Below are positions 33,226-46,699 of a DNA stretch of 64,000 bases, in pieces (the stretch's first letter is position 1; each line of letters opens with the position of its first letter). The position numbers and the translations under genes are program-made. The notes beneath the pieces were generated by a model, which saw only the letters and a list, made by a program, of their open reading frames with translations, had not been told where the DNA came from and searched no databases. The DNA is from Homarus americanus (lineage: Eukaryota > Arthropoda > Malacostraca > Decapoda > Nephropidae). Location of the stretch: the NCBI RefSeq assembly GCF_018991925.1, contig NW_024724368.1:5420545-5484544 (forward strand), read 5' to 3'.

Positions 33226-36200
33226 TGACAGGGACCGCAGTCCGGGCTGATAGGGAACCCATAGTCCGGCTGAGAAAATTCACAGTCTGAAGGATAGTAA
33301 TCTGCAGTCTCAGTTATAGGGACCATAGTCTCAAGAGGAAAATCTAGCCCAAGGATAGGGGACCCGTAGTCCAAGGATGGGGGACCCGTAGTCTGTTGGA
33401 TAAAATTCCAGTCTGCCGATGGGACTCAGTCTCAAGGATAAATTCTATAGTCCAAGGATGGGGACCCATAGTCCAAGGATGGGGACCCATAGTTCAAGGA
33501 TGGGGACCTGTAGTCCTGTTGGGATAGGGGACCCGTAAAGGCCTGGGTTGATGGGGGACCCGTAGTCCGTTGATGAGGACCCGTAGTCCGGTTGATAGGG
33601 GACCCGTAGTCCGGTTGATAGGGACCCGTAGTCCGGGTTGATAGAAATCTGTAGTCCGGGTTGATAGGGACCCGTAGTCCGGGTTGATAGGGGACCCGTA
33701 GTCCGGGTTGATAGGGGACCCGTAGTCCGTTGATGGGGACCCGTAGTCCGGGTTGATAGGTAATCTCGTAGTCCGGTTGATAGGGGAACCCAGTCAAGTT
33801 GAGAGGGGACCCGTAGTCCGGTTGATGTAATCGCAGTCCGCTGATGGGGACCCGTAGTCCTGGAAGTTGATGGGGACCCGTAGTCCGGTTGATGGGGACC
33901 CGTAGTCCGGTTGATGGGAATCAACCTGCTATTGATGTGGACCCGTAGTCCGGGTTGATAAAAATCTGTGAACTGCTGATGGGGAATCTGTAGTCCTGGT
34001 TGATGTGTGGAATCTGTAGTCTGGTTGATGAGGAACGAGTTCGCTGATGAGGACCCGTAGTCCTGGTTGATGAGGACCCGTAGTCCGCTGATGAGGACCC
34101 GTAGTCCTGGTTGATGAGCACCCCAGTCTGGTTGGATGGGACCCGTAGTCCGGTTGATGAGGACCCGTAGTCCGGGTTGATGGGGACCTGTAGTCCGTTG
34201 ATGGGGACCCGTAACTGTTGATGGGGACCCGTAGTCCGGTTGATGAGGACCCGTAGTCCGGGTTGATGAGACCCGTGTCCGGTTGATGGGGACCCGTAGT
34301 CCGTTGATGAGGACCTGCAGTCTGTTGATGAGGACCAGGTAGTCTGCTGATGGGGACCCAGTCCTGGTTAATGGGGGACCCGTAGTCCTGGTTGATGAGG
34401 ACCCGTAGTCCGGTTGATGAGGACCCGTAGTCCGGGTTGGGATGAGGACCCAGAACTGCTTGATGGGGGACCTGTAGTCCTGGTTAATGGGGACCCGTAG
34501 TCCTGGTTGATGAGGAATCGCAGTCCGGCGATGGGGGACCTGTAGTCCTGGTTAATGCGGACCAGGGCACGGGTTGATGGGGACCCGTAGTACGGGTTGG
34601 GATGGGGGACCCGTAGTCCAGGTTAGATGGTGACCCGTAGTCCTGGTTGATGTGGACCTGTAGTCCGGGTTGATGGGGGACCCGTAGTCTGGTTGATGGG
34701 GGACCCGTAGCCCGGGTTAGATCGTGGGGACCCGCAGTCCAAGTTAAATGGAGACCCGTAGCTCTGGTTAATGGGGACCTGTAGTCCGGGTTGATGAGGA
34801 CCCGTAGTCCTGGTTGATGGGAACTGCAAACTGGTTGATGAGAATCTGCAGTCTGGCGCCGATGTGGGGACCTGTAGTCCCGTGGAACTGTAGTCCGGGT
34901 TGATGCACCCGAACCGGTTGATGGGGACCTGCAGTCCGGTTGATGGGGACCCGTAGTCTGCTGATGGGGACCCGTAGTCTGGTTAATGGACCCGTAGTCC
35001 TGGTTAATGGGGACCCGTAGTCCGGGCGTGGACCTGTAGTCCGGTTGATGGGGGACCCGTAGTCCGGTTGATGGGGACCCGTAGTCCGGTTGATGGGGGA
35101 CCCGTAGTCCGGTGAATGGGGACCCGTAGTCCGGTGAATGTAGACCCGTAGTCCGCTGATGTAGACCCGTAGTCCTTGTTGCACGGGGACCCGTAACTGG
35201 TTGATGAGGACCCTGAACCAAGGATGGGGGACCCGAGTCCGCTGATGGGGACCCGTAGTCAGGGCGATGTAAAGACCCATAGTCCCGGTTGATGGGGACC
35301 CGCAGTCCGGCTACGGGGACCCGTACCCTAAGAACAGACCTGCAGTCCGGTTGATGAGACCCGCAGTCCGGTTGATGAAAATCTGCAGTCCGGGTTGATA
35401 AATCTGCAGTCCGGTGAATGGGGACCCGCGAGTCCGGTGAATGTAATTCCGTAGTCCGCTGATGGGGACCCAGGTCCTGGTTAATGACCCGGTCCGGGCG
35501 ATGAGGACCAGTTCGGGTTGATGGGGACCCGCAGTCCGGGTTGATGGGGAACTGCAGTCCGGGTTGATGGGGACCCCGTAGTCCGGGCTGGCTGTAACCC
35601 GGTAGTCCTGGTTAATGTGAACCGTAGTCCGGGTTGGATGGACCCGTAGTCCGGGTTGATGGACCCGTAGTCCGGGTTGATGGGGACCCGTAGTCCTGGT
35701 TAATGTAACCCGTAGTCCGGGCGATGGGGACCCGTGGTCCTGGTTGATGAGCACCCGTAGTTGATGGGGGACCTGTAGTTCCAGCTGACAGTGACCCAAG
35801 TCCGGTTGATGAACGGTAGTCCGGGTTGAGCGGGGACCCGCAACCGCTGATGAGGACCCGTAGTCCGGGTTGATGAGGACCAGAGTCCGGGTTGATGGGG
35901 GACCTGCAGTCCTGTTGATGGGGACCCGTAGTCCGGTTGATGAGGACCCGTAGTCCGGGTAGATGTGGGGACCTGTATTCCTGAGCACGGGGACCCGTAG
36001 TCCGGGTTGATGAGGACCCGTAGTCCGGTTGATGGGGACCCGTATCCGGGTTGATGGGGACCCGTGTGTCCGGTTGATGAGGACCTGCAGTCCGGGTTGA
36101 TAGGACCTGCAGTCCGGGTTGATGGGGACCCGTAGTCCGGTTGATGGGGACCCGTAGTCCGGGTTGATGGGGGACCCCAGTCTGTTGATGGGGACCCGTA

Positions 36201-37998
36201 GTCCGGGTTGATGTGGACCCGTAGTCCGGGTTGATGGGGACTCCGTAGTCCGCTGATAGGGACCCATAGTCCTGGTTGATAGACCCGTAGTCCGGGTTGA
36301 GAGGACCCGTAGTCCGGTTGATAGGGGACCCGCAGTCCGGGTTGATAGGGGAATCGCAGTCCGGGTTGACAGACCCGTAGTCCAGGTTGATAGGGACCCG
36401 TAGTCCAAGGATAGGGGACCCGTGGTCCTGGTTGCCAGATAGGGGACCCGTAGTCCGGGTTGGATAGGGGACCCGCAGTCCGTAGTCCGGGTTGATAGTG
36501 AATCTGCAGTCCCTGAAGTTGATAGGACCCACAGTCCTGGTTGATAGGGGACCCGCAGTCCGGGTTGATGTGGGGACCCGTAGTCCGGGTTGATGAAAAT
36601 CGCAGTCCGGGTTGACAGGGGACCCGTAGTCCTGGTTGATAGACCCGTAACTGGGTTGGGATGAGTGACCCGTAGTCCGGGTTACGGGGACCCGTAGTCC
36701 GGTTGATAGGTAACCTGCAGTCCTGGTTGATGTGGACCCGTAGTCCGGAAGGATGTGACCGCAGTCCGCTGATGGGGGACCCAGTCTGCCGATAGGGGAC
36801 CCGTAGTCCTGGTTGATGGGGGACCCGCAGTCCGGTTGATGAGACCCGCAGTCCGGATTGATAGGACCCGCAGTCCGAGCGATAGGGACCCGCAGTCCGC
36901 TGATAGGGGACCCGTAGTCAGGGTTGATAGGGGAATCGTGGTGTCCTGTTGATAGGGGACCTGCAGTCCGGTTGAAGGGCGACCCGTAGTCCGGTTGATG
37001 GGGGACCCGCAGTCCGCTGATAGGACCCGCAGTCCTGGTTACGTGTAACTCGCAGTCCGGTTGATGAGTAACCCAGCCCAGTTATGCACCAGTCCGGGCG
37101 ATAGGACCCGCAGTCCTGGTTGATGGGGTCCCGCAGTCCGAAGCGATGAGCACCGCCGATGGGTAATCTGCAGTCCGGTTGATGCACCCGCAGTCTGGAA
37201 GCGATGGGGACCCGCAGTCTGCCAAGGTAATCAGTTCTGGAAGCGATAGACCCACAGTCTGGTTGATAGTAATTCGCAGTCCGGTTGACAGGCACCCTGT
37301 CCTGGTTGATGTGACCCAGTCCCGGTTGATAGACCCGCAGTCCCGGTTGATGGGGGACCTGTAGCCAAGCGATGGGGAATCTACAACAGAAAATTCTGCA
37401 GTTCAAGGACAGGGACCCGTAGTCCTGAAGGATAGGGGACCCGTAGTCTGGTTAGATGGGGACCTGTAGTCCGGTTGATGAGACCCGTAGTCCGGTTGAT
37501 GGGGGACCCGCTGTAGTCCGGGTTGATAGGGGACCCGTAGTCCTGGTTGATAGGGACCTGTAGTCCGGGCGATGAGGACCCATAGTCTGGTTGATGAGGA
37601 CCCAGTCCGGTTAGAGACCCGGTCCGGTTGATGAGCACCCCATCCGGGTTGATGACCTGCAGTCCGGCTTGATAGACCCGCAGCCCTGTTGATAGGGGAC
37701 CCGTAGTCCGGGTTGATGGGGGACCCGTAGTCCGGGTTGATGAGGACCCGTAGTCCGGGTTGATGAGGACCCGTAGTCCGGGTTGATGGGGGACCCGTAG
37801 TCCTGGTTGATGGGGAACCCGTAGTCCGGGTTGATGAGGACCTGTAGTCCGGGTTGATGGGGACCCGTAGTCCTGGTTGATAGGGGACCCGTAGTCCGGG
37901 TTGATAGGGGACCCATAGTCCGGGTTGATAGGGGACCCGTAGTCCTGGTTGATAGGGGACGCGTAGTCCTGGTTGATAGGGGACCCTTAGCCCTGGAT
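33226..37998. repeat. 4.8-kb minisatellite array, 22-24 bp units
   Basis: Consensus GGTTGATAGGGGACCCGTAG + TCCG, roughly 200 copies with continuous length variation. Subtypes include GATAGGGGACC versus GATGAGGACC, CCGTAGTCC versus CTGCAGTCC, and GGTCCTGG versus GGTCCGGG. Many units carry small internal deletions. Both edges are degenerate (33230-33500 and about 37980). Several minus-strand open frames, up to 365 codons of STRTTGP/HQPDYGSP repeats, cross the array. They change frame with each unit-length change and have no other domain, so they are not called as genes. Confidence 0.95.
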
Positions 37999-37999
37999 A

Positions 38000-38720
38000 C
38001 TAGGGAACCCTTTGCCAGGGATCTCGTGAAATGCCTTCTCGATGAACTCTGCCTCTCTTCTTGGCGCCCCGTCAGTATTACAGCACTAACAGCCGGTGTG
38101 GACATGAACCATGCCGAGGTTGCTCCACACCTCGATACGCTCTGGTAACATGAAGACCTCTGCCAGGGGCATTACCTGAAGTGTTAGTGAACATTGAAAG
38201 GCTTTACCGGGATAATTATATTTCTATTTACTGTTTTTATTCGTCTTTATTCTTCCCACAGAGGCAAGGGAAGTGATGAGAGAACACGCAGGGTGAAAAA
38301 CATTGAAATGAAACAACTTTGAAACCGTATAACTCTCTATTGAATAATGCAAACAAACGAATAATCACACAGCTCATAGTTAGTATGCTTGAGTTATACT
38401 TGGTGTTTGGGTACGTATGATTAGGGTACGTTAGGGTAGATAATCAACATGTGCACCATTCTTACCACGGACTAAGTCACAAAACAACGGTAATCAATGT
38501 TCTGGGCTTTCCTACATCATGCTGTTATAGAACACTGCCATTCTTCTCAAATTGCTTCATCCATGCGCACAGGTCTCTTCGGGTCAGTGGTTCCTTGCCA
38601 AACATTGTACGGAATCGTCGTTGCACCAGAGTAGGTGACTTCAGCCGGCCATCCATAACACACATATCGACTTTTCTTATGGGGTCATCGTAATCCAATC
38701 AGAAACACACACACACAAAA
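38000..38720. other. Intergenic; no gene seen
   Basis: Flank of the minisatellite, no recognisable features. Confidence 0.4.
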
Positions 38721-38724
38721 AACT

Positions 38725-38875
38725 TTTTAGTACAGAAACGTAATATTACTAAGCTTTTTTTGACTCGTAGACGTAATATTACTCAAACGTTTCTGACCTG
38801 TAGACGTAATATTACCAAAAAGTTTTAACTCGTAGACGTAATGATCAAACTTTTATAACTCCTAGAAAGTTATCA
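38725..38875. repeat. Approximately 40-bp tandem repeat, 4 copies
   Basis: GTAGACGTAATATTACT/CAAA recurs with the spacer GTTTTTGACTC/TTTCTGACCT. Confidence 0.85.
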
Positions 38876-38879
38876 AATT

Positions 38880-41790
38880 AGACGTGGAAGATCAAACCGC
38901 CAAACACAAAGTAAACAAACAACGAAACAGGAAGTAAACAATTATGGCATCAAACAAGAAGCACACTAGGATCTATGGTCAGTATATCAAACCAAAACCA
39001 AACGTGTCTTTCATCCTTCAAGCACTCGACAAACATTCACACTTAAAACCACATGATAGATTAAACCAGCCAAATGCAACAGGTATCCAGGAAATACTAA
39101 AAAAAAGAAAAGAAAAGCGGGAATGATAGTGAAAGAGAAAGTGCATCATATGCCCTCAAGTTATCGTTGTTTTCGTGGTATAGAACACAAGGTGAGATGA
39201 TTTCGTATTCACTTCGTTATTAATTTAGGTCAGTGCCATCTCCGTACTGTAATTTGGAGTGTTATTAATGATTCTCTTTTTGTCTCTTCCTCCTCCTCCT
39301 CTCGTCGTAATTATTCCACACTCCTCCCCTCCCCTATTATGGATTCTCCCTTTACGAAATCTTGGTCTTCCGGGTTCCCTATTTCGGGGTCTGTGGCAAT
39401 TTAGGGACTAGTTATTTTGGTGGCTTCCTCTTTAGGGCCACCCGGGATAGGTAGTTTTTCCCCTTAAATGTTTTAGTTCTATTTCTATTTTTTTTAATAT
39501 ATTTTCCCATGTTATTGTTTTTCGTGGCTGTCAGTCCTCCATTGATTCTTTTTAAGCATTGGGTGTCATTTGTTTCATTAATTTCACGGGGAGTTATTTA
39601 GTGAATGACTGTCTATAGTTGTCGTCATCCTGACCTCCTGCCCCTGGTCTTCACTCCTGCAGGTACTCTTCCTTCACTACTGTTGTCAAATGTTCATACC
39701 ATACCAGAGTTCCAGTGTTGGCAGAAGGCGAGTGAGTGTTCATTCAAGAACGTCAGGCGGTGTTACCTGCTCGTGTTGGTGTTGGGTTTTCATGAGTATA
39801 ATCCTAATAATTTCGCGGATTTCACGAAGATTAAGGAACCCCTAATCTTCATTAAATCCCCTTTTTCTTCAGGAATTTCGTCCAGAATTCTTGCATTTCA
39901 AAATCTTGATTCATATATGTAAACCAGTAGTGGAATTTCACTAATCAGACAACCAAATTTCTAGTGCTACGACAAGCGTCTAAGATTATTCCATTGTCAT
40001 TTGTGAGAGAGAACGGAGAACTCTTCCCTCCCTTCCCGGTTAGTCTACTCCTCCCCGTCCCTCCGCCACGCCCCGTCACCATCAAGGTTGGTGGTAATTA
40101 TTGCTGCGTTTGGCTTCACCAGAGCGTGACACAGCTAGTTCCTCCTGTAGCAACAACAACAATATCATACAAAAGTTCCACTTACTAAGTCTAAGGTAAA
40201 CTGGTTAACACAGTTTACACCAGAAATAACGTTCGACTAACAGTTAGTAATGACATAGTTGGTTTATACATGATATGCATAAGTTAATGTTAGTGATGGT
40301 TGCCTCAGATCTTACTGGTCAAGTGTGTTAGATCAGCTGACCTCTGGTGACGGCGCTGCCAGACGTTAAACAGGTAGGAAGTTAGGAACCGACACCAGAG
40401 TCCAATCGGCTCACATCACGCACACATACACATTCCTCTCTATCTCTCTATCTCTCTCTCTCTTATTTCCTCTCACACTGACCTTTGTTTTGCAACCATC
40501 TATTATAAGTCCACCTCGACCACGGGGCAGAATTATGGTTATTATGTTTTTATTACGTTTACCTCCGAGTTGGTTACAGTCATGCACTTGTTGCTTGACA
40601 TATACGCAAGAATCCATCCTTCACCAGTTCCCTCCTCCTCTCTCATCATCACTCTCCTTCTGTCCTTCTTATCATTCTTCCTCCCCCCATCTCTTACCCT
40701 AAGAAAAAAAAAACCCTTCGTCAACCCACAATCATCCACCTCCTGATCCCACACACTCAACTCTCAGCCTCTAACTCTCCTTATACTTATCACCCTCCTT
40801 ATACTTATCACCCTCCACCCTTTCCCTTTACCTTGCACTCTCACCCTCACCCATCCCTCACCCTTCAGCACAAGCAAATCTTTAACCAGCTCCTGCAGTA
40901 ATTATACAAACTGGGATTACTTAAAACGTGTTTATAAGAAGGAAACTGTACTGAGTGTCAAGTATAGTGCCAACATGGAACGAAGGTAACTGTTGGTAAG
41001 CTAAACTGAAATGTCGACATTGTTTAGGCAGTGTCAAACGTCTATAAGTTAATCGATTCTAGTGTTGTGTATCCTAAACTAGTCAACGTGACACTAAAGC
41101 TCTAAGAAGGTTAAAATGGTAGGATTACGTCAATGATATTTGGGTTTTTCTTGTGGTTAGATTGTCTGCAGGTATTGTTAGGGTGGGTTTTGTCCATAGG
41201 TCTAAAATAACAATGAGAATATTCAAGTTCCTCCTATAGGCCTAAATACAGGCCAGCGTTACTAGACACATGAGTTCATCCCCGGGTGTTGGTCCTCTCC
41301 TCAACTCGACCAACATTTCAACACTCGTAGTCAAATACAGAGTGAAGATGCTCGGCTGAACTCTGACCTTTTCCCGTGATGGTCCACCCTTATTATGCAG
41401 TTCCAGGCGCCGAATTCTCAACCTGTCGTACATTCATTTCTCCTCTTATAACTTAGCATGGCGGGACACAACTAGTTTACGGCAGAGACTAAGTTAGATT
41501 TTAATTAAGGAACAAACTTAGACATGTTCTAATGCGTTCAATAAGGGTAAAAATTAACCCACGGGTGTATTCAGAACTCGATATGAATGAAACATCTGAT
41601 CTGTGACCGAGACAGGAAGCTGAAGTGTCCTGAGTAATGGATCGATACTAGGCGGTACAAGGTAAACAGGTGGTATTTGGCGGGAAGTCCTAAACAACAA
41701 AAATCTAACTGGACACTGTTTTAGGCGGCATGTGGGACGTAACACACGCGGAAACACAATATTTATGGATATGTTCCTTAAATTGCTGCT
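38880..41790. other. Intergenic; no gene recognised
   Basis: Open frames here (61-105 codons) show no family resemblance or splice context. A (TC)n-rich patch lies at 40436-40462 and pyrimidine-rich DNA at 40620-40870. Confidence 0.4.
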
Positions 41791-41813
41791 GGTGTGTGTG
41801 TGTGTGTGTGTGT
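41791..41813. repeat. (TG)n microsatellite
   Basis: About 11 TG units. Confidence 0.9.
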
Positions 41814-42802
41814 ATTAAATTCTCTCTCACCCCCATAAAAAGATACCGTAGAACACAATGTCAACACTCAAAACAAACACAGAACTCTGAGGATCGTGGT
41901 GTAAACGCCCAAGGTAGAGGTTGTGGGCGTAGACAGAGGGATCTTGTCTTCCTATTTCTATACATGTTTTGTGTCTGTAGTTTTGTTTATTCTTCATTAT
42001 CCCATTTTATTGTTAATTCTGAAAACTGGTCTTATTTAACCATCAACCCTGACTGGAGTAGAGGCCCACATCACGTAACCTTCAATATTTTGTCGTAGCT
42101 AATCCAGTTTTGTTTAGATTACCTGTTTTTTGTTTTTGTTTTTTTAATTAAGCGATTTTTTTCTTTGGTCTTCTTTCTGGAGGTCTAGTGTAACGCCCGG
42201 TGTCATCAAAACAGGCAGTTGTCTTTAGCAGATGACATTATTCTGTTCTTGAGATTATAAAGAATATATTGAACGGTACACCTTTATTACGTGTCTTTGG
42301 TAAATGTTAATATCCATTCTTGAGTTTTCATGACGGGTATTTTAGAAATTCGTAGTTATTTTCTGTAGTTATCACACACCGTCCTAGATGTCGTGGAGAT
42401 AACTCGGTGTGAGTGTAGGCTGGCGGGCACGACTGACTCCCTCCTCCTGTGAGACTAACTTAGGGCTGGAAAATAATGAATAACTTGTTTGGTTTTCAAG
42501 GAGGGATATTCTCACCAACTGACTTAAACCTGCCATGTTGTACACTACCCTCACACTTGTCGTACATTACAGTCACACTTGTACACTACACTCACACTTG
42601 TACACAACACTCACATTATTCACTACACTCACACTTGTCGTACACTTCACTCACACTTGTTCACTACGCACACACTTGTCGTATACTACACACACACACT
42701 TCTTCACTACACCCATCGATGCGAAATATTTCAAACTATCTAAAAGGAAAAAGTATACAAGATTTAAGGTTTTATCAGTGGTCTAAACACGTAATTGTGT
42801 CT

Positions 42803-42850
<48 letters not shown>

Positions 42851-45800
42851 TGAGTGAGTGTGTGCGTTTACAATACTGTAGGTGACATCCGTGAACACTT
42901 TTCTCAGATGTGATTCATTTTGGTGCCTAGGCCCTGGACCATAGCACCAAATGATTCTCAACCTTTGGAAATTTTCGAAGAACTCAATGCAGTTAAAAAT
43001 CAGAACTAGATACATGGAAAAAAAATGGTGCCTTGGAAAATTATTATATTATTTGCGGGAAAGATTCTAAGCTGTTGTCTACCATTTAAATTAATTTAAC
43101 TAATGAACAAGTGAACACATTTTTCGATATAGAGTAAATGTTAGTGTGTCAGGTGTTGATTTGTTGCAGTTGAACACGCGAATGTTTAAAACCAGCTCTT
43201 TACGTCAGTGTGATGGTATAAAAAGTAGTCTTAATTTAGTACTCAACTCATTGTCCATATTAAGAACTAGAGCAAAGTGCGTCTACCTGCCCTGCCCCGC
43301 CCCCGCCCCCTCACCTGATTAACTTCTAGCTGAAGGTTTTACGGGTAGGTGAGAGCCAGACCAGAACAGACCAGACCAGAGAGAGAGGGAGAGAGAGAGA
43401 GAGTCATTAGGGGGCCTACTTATGATTACATTGTCTATTATAAGCTCCACACTACCACCAGCTTCCTCACCTGCTTCACTAATCACCCACCTAACTCTGC
43501 ATCACCTGGTCACCCGTGGAATAATCTTAATATGACATGTCTAACAAACTAATAATAATAATAATAATAATAATAACGAGGGCCACCACCGAAACACTTC
43601 AAGCAAGTTCCATAAACACGACATAAACACATTCCAACTCCCTCCAGTTTGCCTGTCAACGTCAGATCCACTTATTGAACCTTTTCTCACATCTATAAAA
43701 ATCCCTATAATTTACTACTGACAAAGGGTACCTGTATTATCCCTACCGTGTAACCTTTTCCCCGTTAAGAATTTCCTGAATATGGAGACTTAAACTTTAA
43801 TATTAGTGGAAAAAAGGAATACATGTTTTGGAATGTTATAACGTGTGCTGGTATAGGTGAGTGATTATAGGGTCGAGTGTGTCAGGACAGGTTGAAGGAC
43901 ACGACCAGATCACGAGTATTCAGTCAATTAAGATCAAATATACCTGGAGGTGACGGTAACACGAAATAAAGTAGCACCTGGGTATTAAGTTTAGACTAGC
44001 GCTCTTGAATGATAACAAGACCTTTATCCTAGAGAGTTGACAGAAGGCTCACCAACATGAACCTCCACCGCTATTTATTCAGACAAAAAGCTTCAGGTGA
44101 AGTAAAACGATATTTCAACACAGGTTAAATTACCCAAAACCTAAATTAAAATGTTATCCGTTAGTTCAAGGTCACAAAACAAACTTGTCTTTAATGTAAT
44201 GGTAAAACATTCATTGATGTTTATGGTAGGAAGTTGAATTTCACAAAGGTAAGATTAACTCACTGTTATGTTCTTCAGAAGCATCCAGCGTTTATAAATA
44301 GTATAAGAACTGAACGATCACTCAATTATCAAGTTCAAGTAGATCTGACGTTATTGTTCAGGAAGATGTTAACTCGATCTTGTACTAACTGGTGTAGTGG
44401 TGTTGGAATGTTATTTACTTTGTGCATTAAGCCCAAAAAAAATGATTACGTCTTGGTATTTTAAAAGGAGTATTGAAACATTCATTTAATCGAGTAATAA
44501 TCATTAGTTAAGATAATGACGTACTGTGTGTGTGTGTGTGTGTGTTGCAGAATGAACATGTCCTCAGGGTAAGAATTGTATGTGTATCTGTGTATGTAGG
44601 TGTGCTCGTGTGTGGATGTTTACTTGTTTGAGTCCGTAAGTGTTGGTGTGTATTTATATAAATGACATAAAGATTGATCCCTTGTGTAGGTGTGTGTTTC
44701 CGTATGTTTATTTGGACAGTAAAATATGGACCGTGTGTGAGCGAACTGTACATGTGTGAAGATTAAAAACCGGACCCCGAACAGTTGTAAGTTTACCCTC
44801 ATCCACTTAACCTTTCCTTAGCGTCGTCCATCATGAGGGCCGCGCGCTGAGCCCTCCATAGGTATGAGACGCTCAAATGGGAACCTTGCCAAGTTCATAC
44901 CGTACATGCCTTCTTATACTTAGGTTTCTGAAAGGACGTGATGTTATGCAGATCGTGGCTGTGTATCAGGTGTTGCCTGAGTCTCCTCGTGTTGTGTGTT
45001 ACCACTAACCTCATGACGTCACAGTGTTGAGTCGGCTGTGTTATGACGTTACATGACCTTGTGAGTGTCAACCTTATGACGTCACGTAGTGTTGTGAGCC
45101 ACCACTGATCTCATGGCGTCACCACTGAATACATAAAATCTGTCCGGCTAATAAAAGTTTCCGAAGAAAACGTGTGCAAGATTCGTGGAGGTACTTTTAT
45201 TGATTTACGGAGCAGGTGAGTGTATGTGGGAGGGTCGGATGGCACCACACACACACACACCTGGAGGAGCGGTTGTGGTGGCCGGAGGTGAGGGACAGGT
45301 TTTAGTAGCCGACAGAGGGAAGGTGTGGGGCAGGAGAGCGTCGTGGTTGAAGTTTGTGGTAACTCTCGCACGTAGACGACTATAGCCTGCCACAGGTTCT
45401 TCCGGGTCACTGGAGCTACACACAAGGAAATGTATGGGCTCTGGGGCAGGGAGGAGGCGGAGTGGTCGTTACACGGTGGACGAGGAAACAGACTTAAAGG
45501 GATCAACCTATGTTACGACCTAAACGAGGATGTCAAATAGCGCTAAAAGTGAAAATAAGTCCCATTGGTCTGGCGGCTCTTTAGGGAGACTGAAGATTTA
45601 AGTATTCGGTACACAAGGGGACAGTATACCGGGCGATGCTGTACCCTACTACCTTTCACTTCCCTGACCATAAAGTTACCCCTTCGACAGCATAGAACTC
45701 AAACCGGCGATCAATGGGTTTGAAGGTGAATACTCAATCCCTTTAGCTGCTGCCCCCCCATTTCTCTCTAAGGTGTCATGGTCAAATTGTAATTACCTGG

Positions 45801-46610
45801 TTATTTAATCTTCACGTCCAGCGGGGGATAATGGAAAATAACATTCACAGGTACCAAGATCCATTCCCCCCGAGTAACTTACCTGAACCCACGTGACCTT
45901 AATTACCTCCGCTATTTTCCTCCCTGTCTTGCGCTCAATCTTCCTCCTCCTCCTCACTCTTAACCCACAACATCTTGCTCAGTTTCCTTCCTCACTCTCA
46001 ACTCACAATCTTCCTCCTTATCCTCTCTTCCAACTACAGCCCTCTATCTTCACTACCTCTTCCCCATTCTCATTTAATTTGATTTATGTCTTATTTATGC
46101 TGTTTCCCATTTCCTCTTTCGTTAGGTTTGTTTTGCTTCTTCCTAAGTGGAGAGCAGATATTCTTTCTTTCTTTCTTTCTTTCTTTATTCATTTTGCTTC
46201 ATCTGCTTTCGTTTCTTTCTTTCTTTCTTTCCAACAAGTACATACACTCAGCCCTCTTGACCTCACCACCTTTAGGCCAGCCAGTCATCCTAAAGCTGTA
46301 TCTTGACAAATACACCAAGTACAATTACATCCTTTCTGTATTTTGTAATGTACTTTTAAAGGGTCACTATTTGTATGCTAAAACCTTAAATAATTATTAA
46401 ATTTTAGGACTTGCAATAAACAGAAGCCTGAAAGAGTCTTATCATATTGTGAATAGCATAAAAGTGCCTCGCAATTATCAGACTTTATTCCTCTATATTG
46501 TTGAGGATCTTGTTTATTGCACGTCCTAAGATAAGTATGAATGAACAACTGGTCCTTATTTTGTATTTATCTATTAAGAATATGTCATGGAGATATTCTT
46601 TAGTAGCAGA
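41814..46610. other. Intergenic; microsatellites and CACACTTGT-type repeats only
   Basis: 42540-42720 is an irregular array of ACACTCACACTTGTCGTACA words. (GT)n lies at 42808-42848, (AAT)n at 43552-43575, (TG)n at 44525-44545, and (TTCT)n at 46160-46190 and 46208-46230. Nothing coding is supported. Confidence 0.45.
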
Positions 46611-46611
46611 G

Positions 46612-46665
<54 letters not shown>
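46611..46665. repeat. (TTA)n microsatellite
   Basis: About 18 TTA units followed by (GTT)n. Confidence 0.95.
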
Positions 46666-46699
46666 GTGTTGTTGTTCATGTTGTTGTTGTTGTTGTATT

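Noticed and set aside
35311..36408. A 365-codon minus-strand open frame with STRTTGP/HQPDYGSP repeats
   Set aside because: Lies wholly in the 22-24 bp minisatellite; frame changes with each unit-length change and there is no signal peptide, domain or splice context.
45111..45506. 131-codon minus-strand frame, Pro/Ser/Cys-rich
   Set aside because: Crosses a (CA)n tract, has no known domain, and its cysteine spacing does not fit WAP.
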